Shown piece after piece: positions 25,937 through 34,991 of a stretch of 35,548 nucleotides of DNA. A program made the position numbers and the translations under genes. Origin of the DNA: Bradyrhizobium viridifuturi (GTDB lineage Bacteria > Pseudomonadota > Alphaproteobacteria > Rhizobiales > Xanthobacteraceae); the NCBI RefSeq assembly GCF_001238275.1, contig NZ_LGTB01000063.1, positions 1 through 35,548 on the forward strand. The letters run 5' to 3'. Under the pieces are notes generated by a model. The model saw nothing but the letters and a program-made list of their open reading frames with translations. It made no database searches and was not told where the DNA came from. Numbering within the stretch: the stretch's first letter is position 1; each line of letters begins with the position of its first letter.

Positions 25937-27935
25937 GTCTGGGCTCCCGCGGCGAGAACGCGCGTCCGCGCATCTTCGGTCCGCACCACCGCATCCGCCG
26001 GGATGTGGAAGTCGCGGTGATAGTTGAAGGTGTGGCCGATCGCGACCGCGAGCAGCGCAACGAAGCTGACGGCGGCGAGCCACCAGATGTACCAGATCAG
26101 GGCGAAGCCCATCACGGTTGCAAGGCCGGCGAGGATGATGCCGGTGCCGGTGTTGGACGGCATGTGGATAGGCTTGAAGCCGGTCAGCGGACGCTTGTAG
26201 CCGCGGCGCTTCATGTCCCACCAGGCGTCGTTGTCGTAGACCACCGGAGTAAAGGCGAAGTTGTAGTCCGGCGGCGGCGACGAGGTCGCCCATTCCAGCG
26301 TCCGCGCGTTCCAGGGATCGCCGGTGGTGTCCTTCAGCTGTTCGCGCCTGAGAATGCTGACTGCGAACTGCACCAGCATCGCGCCGATGCCGAGCAGGAT
26401 CAGGAAGGCGCCGAAGGCAGCGATGACGAACCAGATCTGCAGGGACGGATCGTCGAACACGCGGAGCCTGCGGGTCACGCCCATCAGGCCGAGCACGTAG
26501 AGCGGCATGAAGGCGAAGTAGAAGCCCGAGACCCAGAACCAGAACGACAGCTTGCCCCAGAACGGATCGAGCCTGAAGCCGAACGCCTTTGGGAACCAGT
26601 AGTTGATGCCGGCGAACAGGCCGAACAGCACGCCGCCGATGATCACGTTATGGAAATGCGCAATCAGGAACAGGCTGTTATGCAGCACGAAGTCGGCCGC
26701 GGCACCGCGAGCAGCACGCCGGTCATGCCGCCGATCACGAAGGTCAGCATGAACGCCACCGTCCACATCATCGGCAGCTCGAAGCGGATGCGGCCGCGAT
26801 ACATCGTGAACAGCCAGTTGAACATCTTCGCGCCCGTCGGGATCGAGATGATCATGGTGGTGATGCCGAAGAACGAGTTGACGCTGGCGCCGGAGCCCAT
26901 CGTGAAGAAGTGGTGCAGCCAGACCAGGTAGGACAGGATGGTGATGACGACCGTGGCGTAGACCATCGAGGTGTAGCCGAACAGCCGCTTGCCGGAGAAC
27001 GTCGCGGTCACCTCGGAGAAGATGCCGAACGCCGGCAGCACCAGGATGTAGACCTCGGGGTGGCCCCAGATCCAGATCAGGTTCACGTACATCATCGGGT
27101 TGCCGCCGAAATCGTTCGTGAAGAAGTTGGTGCCGACGTAACGATCCAGCGACAGCAGCGCCAGCACCGCGGTCAGCACCGGGAAGGAGGCGACGATCAG
27201 GACGTTGGTGCAGAGCGAGGTCCAGGTGAAAACCGGCATCTTCATCATGGTCATGCCCGGCGCGCGCAGCTTGACGATGGTGCAGATCAGATTGATGCCC
27301 GATAGCGTGGTGCCAACGCCTGCGACCTGTAGTCCCCATATGTAGTAGTCGACGCCGACGTCAGGACTGTAGCCGATGTTCGACAGCGGCGGGTAGGCGA
27401 GCCAGCCGGTGCGGGCGAATTCGCCGACGAACAGCGACATCATCACCAGCACGGCGCCGCCGACCGTCATCCAGAAGCTGAAATTGTTGAGGAAGGGGAA
27501 GGAGACGTCGCGGGCGCCGATCTGCAGCGGCACCACGTAGTTCATCAGGCCGGTGACCAGTGGCATCGCGACGAAGAAGATCATGATCACGCCGTGGGCG
27601 GTGAAGACCTGGTCGTAGTGATGCGCCGGGAGGTAGCCGTCAGAGCCGTTGAACGCGATCGCCTGCTGCAGGCGCATCATCAGCGCGTCCGCGAAGCCGC
27701 GCAGCAGCATCACGATGCCGAGGATCATGTACATGATGCCGATGCGCTTGTGGTCCACGGTGGTGAACCACTCGCGCCACAGATAGCTCCAGAGCCGGAA
27801 GTAGGTGACGATCGCGAACAGCGCGAGGCCGCCGGTCGCCACCACCGCGAAGGTGCCGACCAGGATCGGCTCATGCAGCGGCAGCGCTTCCAGATTGAGG
27901 CGGCCGAAGATCATCTTGACGAGATCGGGATTCAT
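25933..27935 (-). CDS. cyoB: Cytochrome o ubiquinol oxidase subunit I; frame broken by one missing base near 26700
   Basis: The reconstructed protein has about 667 residues, against 663 in E. coli CyoB. Ubiquinol-site residues RGFAD and HHYDQ (equivalent to R71, D75, H98, Q101) are present, confirming a quinol rather than cytochrome c oxidase. The heme/CuB motifs FTAHGVIMIFF, WGHPEVYILVLPAFG, VWLHHFF and IAHFHNVIIGG are all present. The frame runs into LAVPRPTSCC and stops at 26664. One added base in the CCGC-GGCC run restores LAVPPADFVLHNSLF and continues to 25933. Four essential motifs surround the break with no other damage, so a sequence error is likelier than decay. It is the second gene of the operon, after cyoA. 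Confidence 0.93.
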
Positions 27936-27945
27936 GCGGTCCTCC

Positions 27946-29112
27946 TCAGGACTCTGATTTCGGACGCTGGCCGAGCAACTGGGATGTCGATGACGGATGC
28001 GCCGGCGAGAACGGCGGGCGCTTCAGCCCGAAGCCGCGCAACGGGGTCAAATCAAGCGGTGCGGTGACCTCGCGCGACGGCGCGTCCTTGATCTCGTCCA
28101 TCGAGCAGATGCCGGCGACGAAGGTCGGCTCCGTGCCGAGCGGCGCGCCGCGGCGGGCGTATTTGTCGTAAGTCAGCGGCAGCGTATTGTTGAGGCCTTC
28201 GCGCCCCAGGCCGCCCTTGGCGTCGATCGCCATCATCTCGCTCATGCACATCTTGCCGGGCTCGACGCACATGTTGAGGATCGCCTTGTAGAGATCGCGA
28301 TCGACCGAGCGATACAGCCGGACCGGATCGTTCTCGCTCGGACGCTCGAGCTGCAGATAATCGGTGCGGCCGAGCATGTTGGCGCTGGCCTTTGCGGTGC
28401 CGATCCACTTGTCGAAATCGGCGTTCGACAGGCTCTTGAAATCGAAGTGCATGCCGGAGAAGCCGGCGCCGCTGTAATTGGCCGAGAAGCCGCGGAAGGT
28501 GCCCGGCTTGTTGGCGACCGCGTGCAGCTTGGTCTCCATGCCGGGCATCGCGTAGATCTGGCCGGCCAGCGCCGGGATGTAGAACGAGTTCATCACGGAA
28601 GACGCCGTGATGCGGAAGCGGATCGGGCGGTCGACCGGAGCTGCAAGCTCGTTGACGGCGGCGACGCCGTAGTCCGGGTAGATGAACAGCCACTTCCAGT
28701 CGAGCGCGACCACCTCGACATTGAGCGGGGCGTCCTTGCTCTCGATCGGCTTGTCGGCGGCGATGCGGCCGAGCGAGCGGTAGGGATCGAGCAGATGGGT
28801 GCCCATCCAGGTCAGCGCGCCCAGGCAGATGATGATCAGCAGCGGCGCCGACCAGATCACCAGCTCGAGCTGGGTGGAGTGATCCCACTCCGGCTCGTAG
28901 GGTGCCTGGGTGTTGGACTGGCGGTAGCGCCAGGCGAAGAAGACGGTCAGCGCCATCACCGGAAGCACGATGATCAGCATCAGGACGGTCGAGATCACGA
29001 CGAGGTCGCGCTGTTGGGCGGCGATGTCGCCGGCGGGCGCCAGGACGACGAAATCGCACCCGCCAAGGAGCGCCGCGAACGGCAATAAGGCCAATAGTTT
29101 CAAGGCGCGCAC
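27946..29112 (-). CDS. cyoA: Cytochrome o ubiquinol oxidase subunit II
   Basis: This 388-residue lipoprotein subunit starts at GTG. Its signal peptide has a lipobox LLGGC (Cys at residue 19), followed by two membrane helices (LVVISTVLMLIIVLPVMAL and LVIWSAPLLIIICLGALTW). The cupredoxin domain has MNSFYIPALAGQIYAMPGM and FSGMHFDF but lacks the two CuA cysteines, as expected for a quinol oxidase. The long polar C-terminal tail is Pro/Ser-rich. It is the first gene of the operon cyoA-B-C-D-surf1, divergent from an MHS-type transporter across a 225-base region with a perfect inverted repeat. Confidence 0.96.
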   Translation of the reverse strand: MRALKLLALLPFAALLGGCDFVVLAPAGDIAAQQRDLVVISTVLMLIIVLPVMALTVFFAWRYRQSNTQAPYEPEWDHSTQLELVIWSAPLLIIICLGALTWMGTHLLDPYRSLGRIAADKPIESKDAPLNVEVVALDWKWLFIYPDYGVAAVNELAAPVDRPIRFRITASSVMNSFYIPALAGQIYAMPGMETKLHAVANKPGTFRGFSANYSGAGFSGMHFDFKSLSNADFDKWIGTAKASANMLGRTDYLQLERPSENDPVRLYRSVDRDLYKAILNMCVEPGKMCMSEMMAIDAKGGLGREGLNNTLPLTYDKYARRGAPLGTEPTFVAGICSMDEIKDAPSREVTAPLDLTPLRGFGLKRPPFSPAHPSSTSQLLGQRPKSES

Positions 29113-29173
29113 GGCTCACCCCACTTGAATTTTATGAGTTCCGCCAAGGGGTAGCTGCGATGCAGCAAAGTTG

Positions 29174-29196
29174 ACATTGGACAATTTGTCCAATGT
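29174..29196. promoter_or_regulatory. Perfect 11-bp inverted repeat between cyoA and the MHS transporter (operator candidate)
   Basis: ACATTGGACAA (29174-29184), one T, then TTGTCCAATGT (29186-29196) is a perfect palindrome. A consensus TTGACA box (29171-29176) overlaps its left end. It lies about 62 bases before the cyoA GTG on the minus strand and 140 bases before the transporter ATG on the plus strand. The shape suits a dimeric repressor or activator. Which regulator binds is unknown. Confidence 0.65.
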
Positions 29197-29271
29197 TGCA
29201 CTGCGGGATAGAAGCTCAGAAGGTGAGGTGGACCGCGTGGCAAAGTCTGCCCGTGGCCTCATCTCTTGCTT

Positions 29272-29317
29272 GAGCATGCGGTTCGGAAAACCGGTTCCAC
29301 TTTTCCATGGCATGCTC
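29272..29317. repeat. Dispersed hairpin repeat, family 4, copy B
   Basis: GAGCATGC (29272-29279) pairs with GCATGCTC (29310-29317), with an inner GGAAAACCGGTTCC pairing. The TTCGGAAAACCGGTTCCAC core is a very common hairpin in Bradyrhizobium intergenic DNA. It ends 20 bases before the transporter ATG, so it sits in that leader. Confidence 0.75.
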
Positions 29318-29337
29318 CAAAGGACGGTTCTCCGGCG

Positions 29338-30644
29338 ATGGCACAGGCCCCAGCAATGGCTCACGGCACCCCGACCGCGTCAGGTCACGGGCAGGCGAAA
29401 CCCGGCGAAATCGCCATCGGCGTCATCATCGGCCGCACCTCGGAGTTCTTCGATTTCTTCGTCTACGCGATCGCTCGGTGATCGTGTTCCCGAAGCTGGT
29501 GTTCCCGTTCGTCAACGAGCTGACCGGCACGCTCTATTCATTCGGCATCTTCGCGCTGGCGTTTGCCGCACGGCCGCTCGGCACCGTCATCTTCATGGCG
29601 GTCGACCGCCGCCACGGCAAGGGCGCCAAGCTCGTCATCGCGCTGTTCCTGCTCGGCACCGCCACGGTCGCGCTCGCCTTCCTGCCCGGCTACGACACGA
29701 TCGGCGCGGCCGCGATCTGGCTCTTGGCCGCCGCGCGCGTCCTGCAGGGCATCGCCTGGGGCGGCGCCTGGGACGGCCTTGCCTCGCTACTCGCGATGAA
29801 TTCGCCGGCGAACAAGCGCGGCTGGTACGCGATGGTGCCGCAGCTTGGCGCGCCGCTCGGGCTGATCGTGGCGAGCGCGCTGTTCGCGTTCTTCGCCGGC
29901 AACCTCTCGGCGGATGATTTCTTCGATTGGGGCTGGCGCTATCCGTTCTTCGTCGCCTTCGCCATCAACGTGGTGGCGCTGTTCGCGCGGCTGCGCATGG
30001 TGGCGACCGATGAATATTCCGAGCTGTTCGAAAGCCGCGACCTGGAGCCGGCGCGGGTCGGCGAGACCGTCGCGCAGGAGGGCCGCAACATCCTGCTCGG
30101 CGCGTTCGCGCCGCTGGCGAGCTTTGCCCTGTTCCACATGGTCACGGTGTTCCCGCTGTCCTGGGTGTTCCTGTTCACCAAGGAAAGCCCGGTGCGCTTC
30201 CTGATCATCGAGATGATCGGCGCCATGGTCGGCGTCGCAGCGATCATCGCCTCCGGCATGATCGCCGACCGCGTCGGACGCAAGCCGCTGCTGCTGGGCT
30301 CGGCAGTCGCGATCGCGGTCTATAGCGGCTTTGCTCCGCAGCTGCTCGATGCCGGTGCGTTCGGCGAAACGGTGTACATGGTGCTCGGCTTCGTGCTGCT
30401 CGGCCTGTCGTTCGGCCAGTCGTCGGGCGCGATCGCCTCGAGCTTCGCGCGCAACTATCGCTACACCGCCTCGGCGCTGACCTCGGATTTCGCCTGGCTG
30501 TTCGGCGCCGGTTTCGCGCCGCTCGCTGCGCTGCTGCTGGCGACGCATTTCGGCCTGATCTCGGCCGGCGCGTATCTGTTGTCGGGCGCGGTGTGGACGC
30601 TGCTGGCGCTGTGGCTGAGCGGCCTGCGCGAAGCCGAAAGCTGA
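29338..30644 (+). CDS. MFS transporter, metabolite:H+ symporter (MHS) type; frame broken by one missing base near 29474
   Basis: The reconstructed protein has about 435 residues and 12 predicted membrane helices. The N-terminus GVIIGRTSEFFDFFVYAIA is the MHS-family opening helix, with an acidic pair. The signature loop is AVDRRHGKGAKLV, and the second-half loop is MIADRVGRKPLLLGS. MHS proteins import organic acids or other small metabolites with protons; this substrate is unknown. In the printed sequence the N-terminal frame ends with AIAR at a TGA (29479-29481). One added base in ATCGC-TCGG gives ASVIVFPKLV and an intact gene. The weak AAGGACGG upstream supports ATG 29338. It converges on an outer-membrane protein gene whose stop lies two bases away. 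Confidence 0.88.
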
Positions 30645-30645
30645 T

Positions 30646-31460
30646 TTACCGGAACAGCCCGTCGACGCGGAACGAATAGCCGAGGCCGACGATGTAGTTC
30701 GGGGAGTTGCGGTTGAGCCCGAACGCGACGTGGAGGTCGAGCTGCTGGGTCGGTGTGATCCGGTAGCGCCGCCGGAGTTGATGAGCTGGGTCGGCCGCGC
30801 GCCGTCGGGATAGTCGCCGACATATTCGGTGAACACGCTGATCCGCTCGGTCAGCTTCTTCTCGATCACGAAGGTCGCTTCCGACATGTGCTGGCCGGTC
30901 AGCTCGGCGGGGCGGAAGAATTCCGTGAACATGCCGCTGATGCCCCAGCCGTCATGCAACTCCCATGACCATGGCAGCTGGATGTAGGGCTGCGCGCCGC
31001 GCCCGGCGATCGCAGCCGCGCCGGTCGGCAGCGCGACGCCGGCGGTGATCGACAGGTCGATCTTCCCCGGCAGCGGGCTGATCTGCCATTTGATGGCGGG
31101 CGCGACGTCGGAAAAGCCCGAGACGCCGGGCGATTTCACGCTGCCGAACCAGGTCGGCAGGTCGACCAGCACTTCGAGGCAGGGCGCGATCCCGAGCCGC
31201 CAGCGGCTGTTGCTGCCGTCGATGCTGCGGCCGGCGTCGCGGCCGGTCAGGTTGACGCCGTTCTCGTTCTGCAGGCTCCCGACCGGCACGACGATACTTG
31301 AATTGGTGACGTCGGGCCGGTCGGTCGCAATTTCGTCGCTCGGCCTGGGGCAGCCGTCCGCGCGCGCGGCGGTGGTGACTGCTGCTGCGGCTGTGAGCGC
31401 AGCAAGCATGCACGCGAGTCCGGCAAGTCGAGCGACGGCGCCGAGCCGATTGCGAAACAC
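30646..31460 (-). CDS. Outer-membrane transporter-like beta protein (MetA-pathway family); frame broken by one missing base near 30765
   Basis: The reconstructed exported protein has about 271 residues, from a GTG start with GGAG eight bases upstream. A signal peptide ends near AARADG. The mature part opens with DEIATDRPDVTNSSIVVP and GSLQNENGVNLT, a pattern I associate with the 'putative MetA-pathway of phenol degradation' outer-membrane family. Strand-rich repeats follow, such as GIAPCLEVLVDLPTWFG. After LINSGGA the printed frame drifts into a Ser/Arg string; one added base gives YRITPTQQLDLHVAFGLNRN and an aromatic C-terminal end GYSFRVDGLFR, typical of outer-membrane barrels. Role unknown. 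It is divergent from a cytochrome c gene. Confidence 0.82.
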
Positions 31461-31679
31461 TGGGGATGCTCCAATAGCCCGGCGCCGCTGCGGAGGTGGC
31501 AGCTGCGAATCGAGATCGGCGGGGCCACGCCGATATTCCACATGGGCGGGAAAAACTTCAGCGACAACGGCCGTTCTCGGCGATCGATGCGGCTCGCAAT
31601 TGCGAACCAGCGGAATTCCCGGGAATAGATCGCCAGTGAGGCTGCTCCTGATGGGGTGACCAACAGGAGACCCCCGGGA

Positions 31680-32080
31680 ATGACCATCCGTTCGATCGCA
31701 GGCGTGCTGGCGCCGCGGCATGCCAAGACCGCCGCGATGGCGGCAATCGCGATCCTGCTCGCCATGAACAGCGCCCGTGCGGCGGGTGATGCAGCGCGCG
31801 GCGCCACCCTGTACCAGGCTGCGGCGATTGCCATTCGATCGACAAGAACGACGTCGGGCCGATGCACAAGGGTGTCGTCGGCCGCCTCGCCGGCTCGGTC
31901 GCGGGCTACAATTACTCGCCGGCGCTGAAGAACTCGAAGATCGTGTGGACCGAGGCCAATCTCGACAAATGGCTCACCGGTCCCGATGCGATGGTTCCGG
32001 GCACCAAGATGTTCTACGAGGTTCAGGATCCGAAGGATCGGGCCGACATCATCGCCTTCCTCAAGGAGAAGGCGAAGTAG
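31680..32080 (+). CDS. Class I periplasmic cytochrome c; frame broken by one missing base near 31817
   Basis: The reconstructed protein has about 133 residues with a signal peptide (AAIAILLAMNSARA-AGDAARG). The heme motif is CGDCH, with the axial Met in PGTKMFYEV and a C-terminal helix DIIAFLKEKAK. This is the cytochrome c2-like small electron carrier layout. In the printed sequence the frame passes the heme site out of register (QAAAIAIRS); one added G in CAGGC restores YQGCGDCHSIDKNDVG. The break sits beside the heme motif, so an uncorrected reading would miss the cytochrome. AGGAGA upstream supports ATG 31680. It could feed an oxidase or accept electrons from a dehydrogenase, but no partner is adjacent. 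Confidence 0.88.
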
Positions 32081-32087
32081 GGCGCTC

Positions 32088-32213
32088 TCTACGTCTCCCT
32101 GCGGAAGCAGGGACCCATAACCACAGGGCAGCGTTGTTTGAGCGCGCTGTGGCCCCAGCGTTTTCCGTCAATCGACAATTGTGGTTATGGGCCCCGGCGT
32201 TCGCCGGGACGAC
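32088..32213. repeat. Dispersed inverted repeat, family 1, copy C
   Basis: GGGACCCATAACCACAGGG near 32109-32127 pairs with GTGGTTATGGGCCCCGG near 32181-32197. The centre TGTGGCCCCAGCG and the end CGCCGGGACGAC match copy A. It lies between the convergent cytochrome c and M48 protease genes. Confidence 0.75.
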
Positions 32214-32232
32214 AGTGGAGAGACCGCGGTCC

Positions 32233-33726
32233 TCAATCCACCACGATCTTGACGCGGTCGCGCGGCTTGACCTGGGCGTGGGCGTCGAGGCCGTTGAGCA
32301 CACGGAAACGTTCGGCCGGATGATCGACGCCGGCCATACGGTGCGACAGCGATTCCACGGTATCGCCGGGCTGCACGTTGATGACCTTGATGCGCAGCGG
32401 GCGTGCCGCCTGGATCTCATCGAGGGTCAGGCGACGGAATGAATTGACGGTCTCGCGCGCGTTGCGCTCGCTCTCGGTGGATTTCTGCTTGGCGGCGAAG
32501 ATGAAGCGGTAGACGTCGCTGCCGAAGCGCAGCGCATAGACCTTGAACTGCCACTGGTCGCCATGCGCGGTGGCTGACGCGGCCGGAAAGCCGTTGATGT
32601 TGAGGTCCTCGGTGGAGGATTTCTCGACGCCTTCCATCCAGCCGGAATTCAGGTAGTCGCCGAGCGACTGTTCGGCCGGCACCCGCACCACGTCGAAGCG
32701 CATCGCCTGGCTGCCGCCCTCGCGCACGCCGATCACCGCCTGCGCGGTGTTGTCGAGCGTGAAATTGTCGGGTGCGGTGAAGGTGAAGCCGAGCTTGGGA
32801 TGCAGGAACCTGCGGCCGCGCACGAAGCCTTCGCTGGGATCCTCGCCATAGACGATGTTGTCGATCGCGGCGAGATAGGTCTCGCGGTCGCGCTCGTTGT
32901 TCTCGGGCGACGAATATTGCCGCGCGGTGGTCTGCGCGTTGGAGATGCGTTCCGGCGTTGCCGGATGCGACGAGGTGAAGTCCTGCGCGCGCGGATCGAG
33001 CGCGGTCTTGCCGATCTTCAGCGCGGCGTTGCGCTCCATCGCGGTCAGGAAGCGCGACGCGCCGTAGGGATCGAAATGCGCGCGCGCGGCGATCCCGACG
33101 CCGATGCCGTCGGCCTCGAACTCCTGTTGCCGCGAGAAGCTCGCCATCGTCAGCTTGGTCTTGGCGAGCGCCAGTGCCGTGAGATCGGGGTCGGTGCTCA
33201 TGTCGGTGACGACGCGTGTCACCACCGCCGCCTGGCGCGCCTGGTCCTCGCGCATCGCGGCGTGCTTGGCCAGCACATGCGCCATCTCGTGGCTCAGCAC
33301 CGAGGACAGCTCGGAGGTGTCGCTGGCGAGCGCGATCAGGCCGCGCGTGACGTAGAGCTGGCCGGTCGGCAGCGCGAAGGCGTTGACCGCGCCGGAATTG
33401 AGGATCGTGACCTTGTAGGCCTGGTCGGGCCGTTCGGAGGCGGCGACCAGCCGCTCGACGGTCTTGCTGATCAGGGCCTCGAGCTTGGGGTCGTCATAGG
33501 CGCCGCCATAGGACGACAGGATGCGCTCATGCTCGCGCTCGCTGTTGGGTGTCTGCTGCACCACCCGGTTCGGCTTCACCGGCGCCGCTGCTGCGGTCGG
33601 GGTGACCTGCTCGAACCGGCCGACATTGCCGCAGGCCGACAGCGTCAGGGCCGCGCAGACGAGCACAGGCGCTGCCGAAAGGCGGCGGCCAGTTCCATCT
33701 TCACGCCGTCCAGCGCGTTCAATCAC
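32233..33726 (-). CDS. M48-family metalloprotease lipoprotein
   Basis: This 497-residue protein starts at GTG, with a signal peptide and a lipobox (LSAC) near residue 32, so it is probably anchored to the outer membrane. The zinc motif HEMAH lies near 145-149, with a downstream EFEADGIGVGIAAR third-ligand segment, defining peptidase family M48 (BepA/LoiP group, outer-membrane quality control). A region with HPATPERI follows. The C-terminal 50 residues (INVQPGDTVESLSHRM and FRVLNGLDAHAQVKPRDRVKIV) resemble a LysM-type peptidoglycan-binding domain. The thermonuclease-like gene lies 53 bases upstream on the same strand, so they may be co-transcribed. Confidence 0.93.
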   Translation of the reverse strand: MIERAGRREDGTGRRLSAAPVLVCAALTLSACGNVGRFEQVTPTAAAAPVKPNRVVQQTPNSEREHERILSSYGGAYDDPKLEALISKTVERLVAASERPDQAYKVTILNSGAVNAFALPTGQLYVTRGLIALASDTSELSSVLSHEMAHVLAKHAAMREDQARQAAVVTRVVTDMSTDPDLTALALAKTKLTMASFSRQQEFEADGIGVGIAARAHFDPYGASRFLTAMERNAALKIGKTALDPRAQDFTSSHPATPERISNAQTTARQYSSPENNERDRETYLAAIDNIVYGEDPSEGFVRGRRFLHPKLGFTFTAPDNFTLDNTAQAVIGVREGGSQAMRFDVVRVPAEQSLGDYLNSGWMEGVEKSSTEDLNINGFPAASATAHGDQWQFKVYALRFGSDVYRFIFAAKQKSTESERNARETVNSFRRLTLDEIQAARPLRIKVINVQPGDTVESLSHRMAGVDHPAERFRVLNGLDAHAQVKPRDRVKIVVD

Positions 33727-33779
33727 GTCAAAAACTCACAAATTGTCCCGTGAATCGGCCGGGCTGTGGCCAGAGGCCC

Positions 33780-34574
33780 CTAGTTCCCGTCGAGCACTTC
33801 AATCTGCCCCACCCGGAGCAATTCGATTCGCGGCCCACGTCGCGCTTCCACCCAGCCTCGCACACGAATCCTGCGATTTTCCAGAGATTTGGGCGCAAGC
33901 CCGGCCGCCTCGAACGCAGGGACTATGCGCCTTGAAATAGTCAGAGCAAAGTCCCGTGTCCAGTTTCGGCCGAAATTCAGGTAGGTCGTCGCGCCCGCCT
34001 GGCGCACGGACAAAACCCTGCCCTCGACCACTGTAAAACGCCCGATCCCGGCCAAAATATCGTCCGGGCTTTCAGCGTTTTTTATGACCGTGGCCTCCGC
34101 CCAGGTTCCCGATCGAGCCGTCCGCGCCTCGCTTTCCGCCGCCATCAGCACCGCGGTGCAGTCCTTGTCGGCGGCCTCGGACGACACCAGGGCGAGGCCC
34201 TGGCGCAGCAGCTCGGTCTGGACGGGCGTCTCGCGGCCTTCGAGGAAAGCGTAGGCCGGTTGCCGGCCATAGCGGTCCGGCGCGTCGTCCTGTCCGCGAA
34301 GCGTCACCTCGCGGCCGACCGATAGCGCTGCTAGCGCTGCGGCGGCCTTCGCCCGGTCCGCCACCTCGATCCCGGCGAGCCTGACCTCGCGGCCGTCGTC
34401 CAGCCGCAGGCTGCGTGCATCGACGACAGCGGCGATGCGACCCTCGCCCTGAATCTCGAAATTGCATCCCGCCGCTTCGGCGCGTCCGATGCATGGCGCG
34501 ATCGCAAGCATGCACACCGTCATCGTCACTGTCCGCCGACGGTGAGGAGATGCTCTATCGCGTGGAGGCGTCAT
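33780..34574 (-). CDS. Thermonuclease-fold (SNase-like) exported protein
   Basis: This 264-residue protein has an N-terminal basic and hydrophobic segment (TMTVCMLAIAPCIGRAEA), likely a signal peptide. A staphylococcal-nuclease-like domain follows with DGREVRLAGIEV, DAPDRYGRQPAYAFLEGRE and ELLRQGLALV. The family's catalytic Arg-Glu-Arg set is only partly evident, so nuclease activity is unsure. A second beta-rich part (TTYLNFGRNWTRDFALTIS) ends the protein, a pattern seen in alphaproteobacterial two-part SNase-like proteins. ATG 34574 is preferred over 34658, which would add 28 non-conserved residues ahead of the signal. It precedes the M48 gene by 53 bases. Confidence 0.85.
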   Translation of the reverse strand: MTPPRDRASPHRRRTVTMTVCMLAIAPCIGRAEAAGCNFEIQGEGRIAAVVDARSLRLDDGREVRLAGIEVADRAKAAAALAALSVGREVTLRGQDDAPDRYGRQPAYAFLEGRETPVQTELLRQGLALVSSEAADKDCTAVLMAAESEARTARSGTWAEATVIKNAESPDDILAGIGRFTVVEGRVLSVRQAGATTYLNFGRNWTRDFALTISRRIVPAFEAAGLAPKSLENRRIRVRGWVEARRGPRIELLRVGQIEVLDGN

Positions 34575-34991
34575 GCTGCACCCGTCGCTCCGGCGCACGC
34601 CGTTCGGAGCGTGGTCGCCAACACGAACAGTCTGTCCGAAAGATCGTTTCGGAGCCACTGGCGAAGCGAGGCCGCATCGACGGAGCCGAGCGTGATTCGG
34701 CGATTCGTCGCCGACATTTTTGTCGCGGCGCTTCTCATTACGCGCATCGTCATGCTGCGTGTTTCACATTGATGGGTGCCCGCCACGCAGCCAACACGTC
34801 GCCTGTATCGCCGATTGCGGCGAAGATTGCCTCGGGAGCCCGCGCAGCGCGGTCTCCGCGCCCGTCAACCTTACCGATTGACCATCGCAACTCCGTGCGC
34901 GGAATGAGAATTCGTTATTGTTGCCAATGGCTTGCGGCGCAAGGTAACTATTCGGCAATTTTTTGAAAACAGCGGCCGATCACGGTCGCTC
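34575..34991. other. Divergent spacer between the SNase-like gene and the adhesin-like gene
   Basis: This 417-base region lacks a supported gene; open frames on both strands are low-complexity. Composition becomes AT-richer near 34905-34975 (GAATTCGTTATTG-like and CAATTTTTTGAAAAC), consistent with a promoter for the gene at 34992. No clean -35/-10 pair is evident. Confidence 0.35.

Noticed and set aside
29171..29917. Plus-strand frame beginning with TTGACATTGG ahead of the MHS transporter
   Set aside because: It runs through an operator-like palindrome and a hairpin repeat and then reads an Arg-rich string opposite to the true transporter frame.
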